Source of the DNA: Ilumatobacteraceae bacterium
GTDB taxonomy: Bacteria; Actinomycetota; Acidimicrobiia; Acidimicrobiales; Ilumatobacteraceae
Reading direction: 5' to 3'
Length of the DNA stretch: 8,352 bases
Assembly: GCA_016650435.1 (NCBI GenBank)
Contig: JAENVT010000279.1
Span: forward strand, 1-8,352
In this document: in pieces, positions 1-6,290 of the stretch
Position numbering within the stretch: position 1 is the first letter of the stretch
Layout: every line of letters begins with the position of its first letter
The notes under the pieces: model-generated
Told to the model about the DNA's origin: nothing
Seen by the model: the letters and a program-made list of their open reading frames with translations, nothing else
The model's database searches: none
Program-made: the position numbers and the translations under genes

Positions 1-2
1 GC

Positions 3-476
3 GATCGCGGCACGGGCAGCGTTCCGGCGTTCCTCGCCGCGCTGCTGCATCGCCAGCAAGCCCTCGGTTTGATCAACGTAGAGTTCGTCAATCCACTTCG
101 GGTCACACGTCGTCTCGACGGCGGCCGCCGCGAGGTACTGCGCGTCACCGGTCAAGCAGTGCTCTCGGTCGAGGGCTCTGTGGCCCGCCTGCGGCGCGCC
201 CCGTTACGCGCCGCGCTTTCCGCTGAACGGGCAGAAGTGTTGCCGTACGGCACCACCTCGGTGCACACCGGCAACACTTCTGGAATTGCGATACGCGCCT
301 ATCGCCCGCGGGCCCGCGTTCTGCCTGCACCACTCGGGGCGACGCCCCTTGACCGGCTGCAAGCTCTCACCGACGTATCGGCTGGGCCGCAACCCGGTGA
401 GACAGTCGAGGCAAGCCCGGCCGATGCGGCGCAGCGGATCATCGAAGTCCTAGCCGACTGGGGCTACATCTCGTAG
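3..476 (+). CDS. C-terminal part of an unrecognised protein (5' end outside window)
   Basis: The reading frame is open from the left edge and ends at the TAG at 474-476, giving about 157 residues. The TTG at 69 is only an internal codon; the frame continues upstream without a stop, so the true start lies outside the window. The visible part has no membrane segment. It contains a short beta-rich-looking stretch (VLRVTGQAVLSVEGSVARL), then a segment around YGTTSVHTGNTSG and IAIRAYRP, and ends in an amphipathic helix, RIIEVLADWGYIS. The TSVHTGN...AYRP part recalls the C-terminal region of some saccharopine-dehydrogenase-like proteins, but this is a faint resemblance and I do not assign a function. 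Its last 27 bases overlap the 3' end of the convergent MFS transporter gene. Coding status is supported by the long open frame and normal high-GC codon use. Confidence 0.6.
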   Translation, partial: DRGTGSVPAFLAALLHRQQALGLINVEFVNPLRVTRRLDGGRREVLRVTGQAVLSVEGSVARLRRAPLRAALSAERAEVLPYGTTSVHTGNTSGIAIRAYRPRARVLPAPLGATPLDRLQALTDVSAGPQPGETVEASPADAAQRIIEVLADWGYIS

Positions 477-2054
477 CTGCGACTGTGTCTCTAACTGCGG
501 CGTTTCGTCTACCGCGATCTCTGACGATTGCACCGCCTGTCGCGGCAGCCAGCGCAGGGCGATCATCGCGCCGACCAGCACGACAACGGCCGAGACCCAC
601 GAGCCGGCACGAAACCCGTCAATGAACGCCGAGTCGACAGCGGCCTTCACTGCGGCACCCGCCTGCGGACCGGCCTGCTCGCCGGCTCGACGGGCTACTT
701 CGACTCCGGCACCGACCGAGTCGCGGGCGATGGCTTGAGCATTGGCCGGCACTCCCGAACCGGTCAGCAGCTCACCGAGCCGCGTCGAATAGACCGACGC
801 GAACAGGCTGCCGATGATCGCGACACCCAGGGTTCCGCCCAGTTCGCGGGCGGTGTCGTTGACTGCCGAACCGACACCGGCTTTCGCCGGCGGAAGTGCA
901 CCCATGATTGCCTCCGTGGCCGGCGCGTTGACCAATCCCAAGCCACCACCCATCAGGAACATCTGCCCGACGACCAGCCAATACGACGACGTCTCGGTGT
1001 CGCGTGTTGTCCAGGCGAATCCGAGAGCCATCGAGAACAACCCGGCGGCGACGATCGCCTTGGTGCCGAACCGTTCCGCCAGCTTGGCGCTGAGCGGTGC
1101 TGCCATGCCGGTGAACAAGGCGAACGGCACGGTGCGCACGCCGGCCTCGAGCGTGCCGTAGCCGCGTACGAATTGGAAGTACTGGGTGACCATGAAGATG
1201 AAGCCGAACAGAGCGAAGAAGGCGAACGTCACCGAGACGCTGCCCGCGGTGAAGCGCATGTTGGAGAACACCGCGACGTCGAGCATCGGGTGGTCACTGT
1301 GTCGCTCCCAACGGATGAACGCGGTCAACAGCGCTGCGGCAAGCCCGAAGGCGACGATGCTCGTCGGCGATGTCCAGCCGTGCTTCGGTCCCTCGATCAC
1401 TGCCCACACCAACACGCTGACGCCGGCGATCGACAAGGCGATCCCCAACGGGTCGAAGCGGCGAATCGTGGTGTCGCGAGACGTCGGCACAACGCGCCAG
1501 ATGGCGACCATCGCGACGACGATCACCGGCACGTTGACCAGGAACACCGAGCCCCAGAAGAAATGCTCGAGCAGATACCCACCGGTCACCGGCCCGAGGG
1601 CAACCGCCAAACCACTGGTGGCGGCCCAGATCGAGATTGCGATCGCCCGCCGCCGAGCATCGGTGAACACGTTCACCAACAGCGCCAACGTCGCCGGGAA
1701 GATCAATGCCGCGCCAACTCCCATCGCCGCGCGCCATGCAATCAATTGACTCGGCGTTGACGACATCGCGGCGAGAATCGACGTGGCGCCAAACGCGGCC
1801 ATGCCGATCAGCAACGTGCCTTTGCGCCCGAACCGATCGCCGATGCTGCCGGCTGCCATCAGCAGCCCAGCGAACACCAGCACGTAGGCATCGACGATCC
1901 ATTGCAGTTGGCTGGTCGTTGCTCCCAGCTCCCGCACGAAGGTCGGTAGCGCGACGTTCACGATGGTGCCGTCGACGACGATGATGAAGACCGAGGCGCA
2001 CAGCACTGTCAGAATCAGCCAGGGTGATCGACGGGCAGTTGAGGGATTGTTCAT
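450..2054 (-). CDS. DHA2-family (EmrB/QacA-type) MFS drug efflux transporter
   Basis: This 534-residue inner-membrane protein belongs to the 14-helix DHA2 branch of the major facilitator superfamily, whose members export drugs or other toxic compounds by proton antiport. The sequence shows the family's D1 motif in helix 1 (D28-GTIVNVALP), motif A in the loop after helix 2 (GSIGDRFGRK, residues 69-78) and a motif C-like GPVTGG at 154-159. Hydrophobic helices fill most of the rest, with a polar tail of about 25 residues. The frame stays open upstream to 2144, but the ATG at 2054 is preferred: it has AAAGGA six bases upstream, and the protein then begins just before helix 1. Using the longer frame would also bury the divergent promoter region. 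A TetR regulator is transcribed divergently, the usual arrangement for a repressor-controlled pump. The substrate cannot be read from the sequence; export of a mycofactocin-related compound is possible but unsupported. Confidence 0.93.
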   Translation of the reverse strand: MNNPSTARRSPWLILTVLCASVFIIVVDGTIVNVALPTFVRELGATTSQLQWIVDAYVLVFAGLLMAAGSIGDRFGRKGTLLIGMAAFGATSILAAMSSTPSQLIAWRAAMGVGAALIFPATLALLVNVFTDARRRAIAISIWAATSGLAVALGPVTGGYLLEHFFWGSVFLVNVPVIVVAMVAIWRVVPTSRDTTIRRFDPLGIALSIAGVSVLVWAVIEGPKHGWTSPTSIVAFGLAAALLTAFIRWERHSDHPMLDVAVFSNMRFTAGSVSVTFAFFALFGFIFMVTQYFQFVRGYGTLEAGVRTVPFALFTGMAAPLSAKLAERFGTKAIVAAGLFSMALGFAWTTRDTETSSYWLVVGQMFLMGGGLGLVNAPATEAIMGALPPAKAGVGSAVNDTARELGGTLGVAIIGSLFASVYSTRLGELLTGSGVPANAQAIARDSVGAGVEVARRAGEQAGPQAGAAVKAAVDSAFIDGFRAGSWVSAVVVLVGAMIALRWLPRQAVQSSEIAVDETPQLETQSQLRDVAPVG

Positions 2055-2060
2055 CGCAGA

Positions 2061-2066
2061 TCCTTT
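2061..2066 (-). promoter_or_regulatory. Shine-Dalgarno site of the MFS transporter
   Basis: On the minus strand this reads AAAGGA, six bases before the ATG at 2054. It decides the start among several in-frame upstream ATGs, none of which has a comparable site. Confidence 0.7.
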
Positions 2067-2077
2067 CAACTCTTGGT

Positions 2078-2087
2078 TTTCATGAAA
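2078..2087. promoter_or_regulatory. Perfect 10-bp palindrome TTTCATGAAA in the divergent promoter region
   Basis: TTTCATGAAA is its own reverse complement. It lies between the transporter start codon and its predicted -10 element (TATTAT on the minus strand, 2095-2100), about where transcription of the pump would begin. A repressor bound here would block that start. It could be a second TetR operator half-site pair or chance; its short length limits confidence. Confidence 0.35.
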
Positions 2088-2090
2088 CAT

Positions 2091-2111
2091 TGTCATAATA
2101 CTGTTATCACA
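2091..2111. promoter_or_regulatory. Candidate TetR operator overlapping divergent promoters
   Basis: TGTCATAA (2091-2098) is followed after a five-base spacer by TTATCACA (2104-2111). Seven of the eight arm positions pair, forming a 21-bp imperfect palindrome centred on 2101. Size and symmetry match typical TetR-family operators. The left arm contains -10-like hexamers on both strands: CATAAT on the plus strand (2094-2099) and TATTAT on the minus strand (2095-2100). A protein bound here could therefore control the regulator and the transporter together. The -35 elements are weak. That the binding protein is the adjacent TetR is inferred from position alone. Confidence 0.5.
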
Positions 2112-2130
2112 TCGAGATAGCGAGATCCAC

Positions 2131-2745
2131 ATGACATTCGGCACAACGCTGCGCCACTATCCTGCGCCCATGCCGCAGCTCGATTCCGTGGGTTCCATGC
2201 TCCTGAAATCAGCCAGTGACCTGCTGGCCGCCGAAGGCCCCGGGGCGCTGACCGTACGGCGAATCGCCAACGACGCGGGGGTCAGCACGATGAACGTGTA
2301 CTCGCGCTTTGGCGGCAAGGATGGCGTGGTCGAGCACCTCTTCACAGAGGGCTTCAATCGGCTGGCCGAGGGCATGGCCTCGGTTACAGAAACTGGTGAT
2401 CCGATCGCCGACATCCGCTCGTGCGGAGCGGCGTACAGGCAGTTCGCGATCGACAACCCGACGTTGTATTCGGTGATGTTCGACCGCGTCGTTCCCGACT
2501 TTCTGCCGACGATCGAGGCACAGATGCTCGCCGGCGCCACACTCGGGTTGCTCGCCAAACGGCTCGAACGGGCGATGATGGCGGGCGCGCTGCGCACCGC
2601 GGATCCGCTGTCGACTGCGGCGCTCGTATGGGCGACGTGTCACGGTGTGGTCAGCCTCGAATTGAAAGGGGTCGATCCGGACACCCTCAATTGGCCCGAT
2701 GTCTACGACCGGGCGATGAACATGATCGTGGCCGGATTGGCATGA
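2131..2745 (+). CDS. TetR/AcrR-family transcriptional regulator with WHG-type C-terminal domain
   Basis: This is a one-component repressor-type DNA-binding protein of 204 residues. An N-terminal helix-turn-helix spans about residues 40-71: LTVRRIANDAGVSTMNVYSR, then FGGKDGVVEHLF, the classic TetR pattern ending in a K-D/E-x-hydrophobic helix. The ligand domain carries YRQFAIDNPTLYSVMF (102-117) and W167-ATCHG-VVSLEL, which match the WHG subclass of TetR C-terminal domains. Two starts are possible. The ATG at 2131 has only weak purines upstream. The ATG at 2170 (191 residues) has no Shine-Dalgarno sequence but has TATCCT ending six bases before it, as in leaderless genes. The gene faces the efflux pump and ends ten bases before mftE, so it may regulate both. 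It occupies the place where mycobacteria carry mftR, also a TetR regulator; I cannot say whether it is an orthologue. Confidence 0.9.
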   Translation: MTFGTTLRHYPAPMPQLDSVGSMLLKSASDLLAAEGPGALTVRRIANDAGVSTMNVYSRFGGKDGVVEHLFTEGFNRLAEGMASVTETGDPIADIRSCGAAYRQFAIDNPTLYSVMFDRVVPDFLPTIEAQMLAGATLGLLAKRLERAMMAGALRTADPLSTAALVWATCHGVVSLELKGVDPDTLNWPDVYDRAMNMIVAGLA

Positions 2746-2747
2746 GG
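2744..2747 (+). promoter_or_regulatory. Shine-Dalgarno site of mftE, overlapping the tetR stop codon
   Basis: GAGG begins inside the TGA stop of the regulator (2743-2745) and lies eight bases before the GTG at 2756. It supports that start and suggests that ribosomes ending tetR can pass straight to mftE, so the two are probably on one transcript. Confidence 0.55.
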
Positions 2748-2755
2748 CCGCTGCA

Positions 2756-3442
2756 GTGACAAGTCGTCTCGGCGATGTCACGTGGACCGATCTGTGGAAC
2801 CTCGCGCCCCGGCCCATCATCGCCATACCGGTCGGGTCGTGCGAGCAACACGGCCCGCACCTGCCACTCGATACCGACACGCGCATCGCAGTCGCGGTGG
2901 CGGAAGGATTGGTCTCGTCGTTCGAACCCGGCGATGTGCTGATCGGGCCGACGCTCGCGGCGACTTCGAGCGGCGAGCACGCTGGATTTCCCGGCACACT
3001 GTCGATCGGAGCCGACGTCGTCGAGCAGACCATCGTCGAGCTCGTCCGGAGTGCCGACTGGTCGGCAGGCGTTGTGTTGGTCAACGGACACGCCGGCAAT
3101 GCCCGGCCCGTGCAACACGCAGTCAACAAACTCCTCGGCGAGGGCCGTCGCGTGCTGGCGTGGTGGCCACACATTCGCAACGGCGATGGCCACGCCGGCG
3201 AATCCGAGACGTCGATGATGCTTGCGCTCGCCCCGTCGCTGGTCCGCATGAGCAGAGCCGAAGCCGGCAGACCCGAACCAATCGTCGATCTCATCGAAGA
3301 ACTGCGTGCCAACGGCGTGCGCGCGGTGAGCCCAAACGGTGTGCTGGGCGACCCCCGCTCGGCAACCGCCAACCATGGCAAGGCATTGCTGACTCGCCTC
3401 ATCATCGACCTCGTCGCGACGGTCGACGAGTGGCGCACATGA
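2756..3442 (+). CDS. mftE: Mycofactocin precursor peptide peptidase MftE (creatininase family)
   Basis: MftE is a metal-dependent cytoplasmic peptidase. In characterised mycofactocin pathways it cleaves the C-terminal Val-Tyr dipeptide from MftA after modification by the radical SAM enzyme MftC. The 228-residue length is normal for the family. The creatininase-fold metal-site motifs are all present: E30-QHGPHLPLDTD (E30, H32, D41), GEHAGFPGT (73-81), VNGHAGN (109-115) and DGHAGESETS (144-153, with E149 the expected metal-ligand glutamate). The NGHAGN and HAGESETS wording favours MftE over creatinine amidohydrolase. The GTG start has a GAGG site eight bases upstream. The stop overlaps the ATG of mftF in an ATGA arrangement. 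mftA, mftB, mftC and mftD are absent from the window. The function is inferred from motifs and the mftF neighbour. Confidence 0.9.
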   Translation: MTSRLGDVTWTDLWNLAPRPIIAIPVGSCEQHGPHLPLDTDTRIAVAVAEGLVSSFEPGDVLIGPTLAATSSGEHAGFPGTLSIGADVVEQTIVELVRSADWSAGVVLVNGHAGNARPVQHAVNKLLGEGRRVLAWWPHIRNGDGHAGESETSMMLALAPSLVRMSRAEAGRPEPIVDLIEELRANGVRAVSPNGVLGDPRSATANHGKALLTRLIIDLVATVDEWRT

Positions 3443-4779
3443 CGTCCTCGTTCCTGATCGACGGCAGCTATCGCCGCTACGACCGCGTCGTGATCGCCGG
3501 TTCGCCGCTGCGCCTCTTTCGACTCACTGCCGGCGGGCAGCGCGTTGTTGAAGCCATCGAGCAGCGACAGCCGCTGCCTAGCGGACACACGAAGTTGACC
3601 GACCCGTTTGTCGACGCCGGCGCCATCCATCCCAGTCCAACCGAATCGTCGTTCACGACAGCCGATGTCACGATCGTCGTGCCGGCGTTCAACGCCCAGC
3701 CGTCCGCGTCGAGACACGACGGAGACATGATCGTTGTCGACGACGCGAGCGACCCGCCATTGCCGGCGATCCCGGGATGCACGGCCATTCGTCTGCCGAT
3801 CAATCGCGGACCCGGCGCGGCCCGCAACGCCGGACTCACCGAAGTCACCACCCCCCTCGTCGCCTTCGTCGACACCGACGTCGATCTCGACGACGGTTGG
3901 CTGGAACCATTGCTTGCGCACTTCAACGATCCGCAGGTCGCGCTCGTCGCCCCGCGAGTCCGTTCATCCGCCGGTGCCTCGACGCTGGCCAAGTACGAGA
4001 CCGCACGCTCACCGCTCGACCTCGGCGACCAGGCAGCGCGCATCGCCGCGGGCACCCGCGTCAGCTACGTACCGGCGGCCGCGATCGTCGTGCGCACCGA
4101 TGCGCTGCGCGCTATCGGTGGCTTCGACGAGGCGTTGCGAACAGGCGAGGACGTTGACATGGTGTGGCGTTTGATAGGCGCCGGCTATCGCTGCCGGTAC
4201 GAGCCGGCAGCCAGCGTTCACCATCATCCGCGGTCGACCCTTTGGGATTGGGTTCGACAGCGGCTGGCCTATGGTCGATCGGCGGCCGCTCTCGATCGCA
4301 AGCACCAAGGCGCGGTAGCACCATTGCGGATGAGCGGGTGGAGCGCCGCAGTGTGGGCTTTGGTATTGGCGCGGCGGCCAGGCGCGGCGGCCGTCGTCGC
4401 CACGGGAACCATCGTCGCCCTGCGCCGCAAACTCGACGACGTTCCAGCGCAGGAGTCGATTCGGCTCGCCGGCCTCGGCCATCTCTACGCCGGCCGCCAG
4501 GTGGCCAGCGCGATCACCCGCGTATGGTGGCCGGTCGCGCTGGTTGCCGCACTGCTGGTACCCCGGCTGAGGCTGCCGCTGCTGGGCGCATCAACTGTTC
4601 CTGCACTGTTGGATTGGCTCGAGGATCGCGGTCCGAACACTGCCGCGCAGTACATCGCCCTGCGCCTGGCCGACGACGTCGCCTACGGCACGGGCGCGTG
4701 GATCGGTGCAATCGAACAGCGCAGCGTCGGCGCGTTGGCGCCGAAGTTCACGAGTTGGCCGGGACGTACTCGCGGCTGA
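3439..4779 (+). CDS. mftF: Mycofactocin glycosyltransferase MftF (GT2)
   Basis: MftF is a membrane-associated family 2 glycosyltransferase that adds the beta-1,4-glucose chain to (pre)mycofactocin. The 446 residues fall into three parts. Residues 1-65 form a small N-terminal region (DGSYRRYDRVVIAG-SPLRLFRLT) that looks like a PqqD-type peptide-binding wing. Residues 76-270 form a GT-A fold: VTIVVPAF, DDAS (101-104), INRGPGAARNAG (121-132), the metal/UDP-binding D145-T-D147, and GGFDEALRTGEDVDMVWRL (227-245) with the expected catalytic ED pair at E237/D238. HHHPR follows at 261-265. The C-terminal part has hydrophobic segments near 300-325 and 362-385, probably anchoring it to the membrane. 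The ATG overlaps the mftE stop by four bases, indicating coupled translation; the same frame is open far upstream but there lies in antiphase across mftE. The last 32 bases overlap the convergent DUF4395 gene. Confidence 0.9.
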   Translation: MTSSFLIDGSYRRYDRVVIAGSPLRLFRLTAGGQRVVEAIEQRQPLPSGHTKLTDPFVDAGAIHPSPTESSFTTADVTIVVPAFNAQPSASRHDGDMIVVDDASDPPLPAIPGCTAIRLPINRGPGAARNAGLTEVTTPLVAFVDTDVDLDDGWLEPLLAHFNDPQVALVAPRVRSSAGASTLAKYETARSPLDLGDQAARIAAGTRVSYVPAAAIVVRTDALRAIGGFDEALRTGEDVDMVWRLIGAGYRCRYEPAASVHHHPRSTLWDWVRQRLAYGRSAAALDRKHQGAVAPLRMSGWSAAVWALVLARRPGAAAVVATGTIVALRRKLDDVPAQESIRLAGLGHLYAGRQVASAITRVWWPVALVAALLVPRLRLPLLGASTVPALLDWLEDRGPNTAAQYIALRLADDVAYGTGAWIGAIEQRSVGALAPKFTSWPGRTRG

Positions 4780-5242
4780 GGTCGTTGCACTCGACGCACA
4801 CCTCAGCGGGAATCAGGCCCCAACGCATCAAGCGGTTGAAGGCGCGACATCCGAGGCAGATCGCGAACACCGACTCCAACGTCGCGGCCACGACGAGACC
4901 ACCTACCAACACGTAGGAAACGGGGTGAGTGCCCAGGACCCACGCCAGCAGCGCGCCACCGCTGAACACCAGTCCCATCGCCTGGGCGAAGCGCTTCGGC
5001 GGGCCGTGGACGAAGCGGTGCTGGATGTCTAGACGAGGTGTGATTACGCGGGTGACCAGTTGGCCGAGCGGACTGAAACGCGGCCCGCTGAGCACCCTGG
5101 CGAGAAAGCCGTACGCCAACGGGATCAACAGCCACCACTGCCTCGTCACGAGGAAGGCGACACCTTGGGCCACCACGCCCACCGCCACCAACCGAGCCGA
5201 CGTTTCGTTGACCGGATTGGGGAAGCTGAACAGCTTTCGCAC
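4748..5242 (-). CDS. DUF4395 family membrane protein
   Basis: This protein of unknown function has 164 residues from the GTG at 5242. It begins MRKLFSFPNPVNETSARLVA, the usual N-terminal opening of the FPNPVNE type of DUF4395. It has about four hydrophobic segments (roughly 17-34, 36-50, 90-104 and 106-126). The conserved GPRFSPLGQLVTR (53-65) and GPPKRFAQ (80-87) lie between the helix pairs. The tail has two cysteine pairs, C129-LG-C132 and C149-VE-C152, a possible metal or redox site. The frame is open upstream to ATG 5347 and GTG 5362, but neither has a ribosome site, and both would add about 35-40 residues not typical of the family and overlap the divergent gene. The GTG at 5242 is preferred because a well-spaced promoter ends seven bases before it. 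The 3' end overlaps mftF by 32 bases. Role unknown. Confidence 0.85.
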   Translation of the reverse strand: MRKLFSFPNPVNETSARLVAVGVVAQGVAFLVTRQWWLLIPLAYGFLARVLSGPRFSPLGQLVTRVITPRLDIQHRFVHGPPKRFAQAMGLVFSGGALLAWVLGTHPVSYVLVGGLVVAATLESVFAICLGCRAFNRLMRWGLIPAEVCVECNDLSREYVPANS

Positions 5243-5249
5243 CTCGCCA

Positions 5250-5278
5250 ACGATAGACCGATAAATCCGATCGGACAA
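5250..5278 (-). promoter_or_regulatory. Promoter of the DUF4395 gene, probably giving a leaderless mRNA
   Basis: On the minus strand, TTGTCC (5278-5273) is separated by exactly 17 bases from TATCGT (5255-5250). Seven bases later comes the GTG at 5242. Each hexamer matches four of six consensus positions, and the -10 fits the actinobacterial TANNNT pattern. The seven-base gap puts the transcription start at or next to the start codon, and there is no Shine-Dalgarno sequence. This agrees with leaderless translation, common in actinobacteria. Confidence 0.5.
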
Positions 5279-5345
5279 CTCAGGAATAGGCGCCGCAACG
5301 GAGTGCAGGTGCGCCAAACACCGCAGCAAGTACCGTTTGACCTGC

Positions 5346-6290
5346 ATGAGCTTGAGACTCACCGTTCAGCGTGCCGACTGGCAGGCCCACGTCGACCACG
5401 TTGCGGCGACCGTCGACGGGCTCGCGCCAGTGGTCAAGGGCAACGGATACGGGTTCGGCCGGGCGACGTTGCATCCGCTGATCAAAGGGCTGTCGGACTA
5501 CGTCTGCGTCGGCACGATCCACGAGCTCGACAACGTCGCCGAGCGAGTCACACCGGTGGTGCTGACTCCAACGCTGGTCCCGCCGCCGCTCACCGCCGCC
5601 ACAGCGATCCTGACCATCGGTTCGCTGCATGACGTGCGGGCGTTGGCCGAATGGCGAGGCCGGGTCATCGTCAAGTTGCAGTCATCGATGCACCGGTACG
5701 GAGCGACACCAGACGAACTGCAAGCTCTCGTCTCCGCGGCAGCATCCGCCAACCTCGACATCGTCGGGTACGCGCTTCACCTACCGCTGGCGGGCAACGA
5801 CCTCGATCGCATTGCCGAGGTCAATGCCTGGCTCCCACTCGTGGACCCACTGCATCCGTTGTGGCTCAGCCATTTGCAACCGTCGTCGTACTCGGACATT
5901 CGCGCTCGCCATCCCGATCGGGAGTTCCGGCTTCGTCTCGGCACAGCCCTGTGGCATGGCGACAAGTCATTCCTGCAACTGCACGCCGATGTAGCAGCGG
6001 TGCATACGGTTCGCGCCGGAGAACGCGCTGGATACCACCTCACCGAGGTACCGAGCGACGGCCATCTCGTGCTGATCGATGCCGGGTCGGCGCAGGGGAT
6101 CGGTCCGCTCAGCGGTGGGGCAAGTCCCTTCCACTTCGCCCGCACCCGACTGACGATGCTCGAGCCACCGCACATGCACACCTCGATGGTCCTCGCACCC
6201 GACGGCACTCCGTCGCCGGCGGTGGGTGATCGCGTCGACGTACAGAGACCGCTGATCTCGACGCTGGTCGACGAGGTCGAATGGCTTTGA
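5346..6290 (+). CDS. Short alanine-racemase-like PLP protein
   Basis: This 314-residue protein resembles fold-type III PLP enzymes of the alanine racemase family, which interconvert L- and D-alanine for peptidoglycan. The PLP lysine is K31 in VVKGNGYGFGR, matching the KANAYGHG motif. K110-LQSSMHRYG matches the strand with the K/R pair (R117). H145 lies in the GYALHLPLAG strand, and R197-LGTALWHGD fits the arginine contacting the pyridine nitrogen. Y230 in GERAGYHL aligns with the second catalytic base, Tyr265 of the Bacillus enzyme. It is about 50 residues shorter than typical Alr. The usual GYADG and CMDQ motifs are replaced by LIDAGSAQG and EPPHMHTSM. The ATG at 5346 is chosen over the TTG at 5337, though neither has a clear ribosome site. 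It overlaps the next gene by ten bases. It may be a specialised racemase or a related PLP protein rather than the housekeeping Alr. Confidence 0.8.
   Translation: MSLRLTVQRADWQAHVDHVAATVDGLAPVVKGNGYGFGRATLHPLIKGLSDYVCVGTIHELDNVAERVTPVVLTPTLVPPPLTAATAILTIGSLHDVRALAEWRGRVIVKLQSSMHRYGATPDELQALVSAAASANLDIVGYALHLPLAGNDLDRIAEVNAWLPLVDPLHPLWLSHLQPSSYSDIRARHPDREFRLRLGTALWHGDKSFLQLHADVAAVHTVRAGERAGYHLTEVPSDGHLVLIDAGSAQGIGPLSGGASPFHFARTRLTMLEPPHMHTSMVLAPDGTPSPAVGDRVDVQRPLISTLVDEVEWL

Noticed and set aside
528..1760. A 410-residue open frame on the plus strand opposite the MFS transporter
   Set aside because: Its translation is rich in Arg, His, Gln and Asp with no domain or membrane pattern. The transporter on the minus strand has clear family motifs; this is a high-GC antisense shadow.
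2055..2144. N-terminal extension of the MFS transporter to 2144
   Set aside because: The extra 30 residues precede the strong ribosome site at 2061-2066 and would cover the divergent promoter and palindromes.
2782..3438. In-frame 5' extension of mftF across mftE, which would give a 665-residue protein
   Set aside because: The extension is Arg/His-rich out-of-frame readthrough of mftE. MftF homology begins at the ATG at 3439, which forms the ATGA overlap.
2209..3921. A 570-residue open frame on the minus strand across tetR, mftE and mftF
   Set aside because: It is low-complexity and Arg/Asp-rich, spans three well-supported genes on the other strand, and has no recognisable motif.
5331..5336. 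TACCGT as a possible -10 element for the racemase-like gene
   Set aside because: It fits TANNNT, but the position 17 bases upstream reads GGTGCG, unlike a -35, and the nine-base distance to the ATG is not distinctive.
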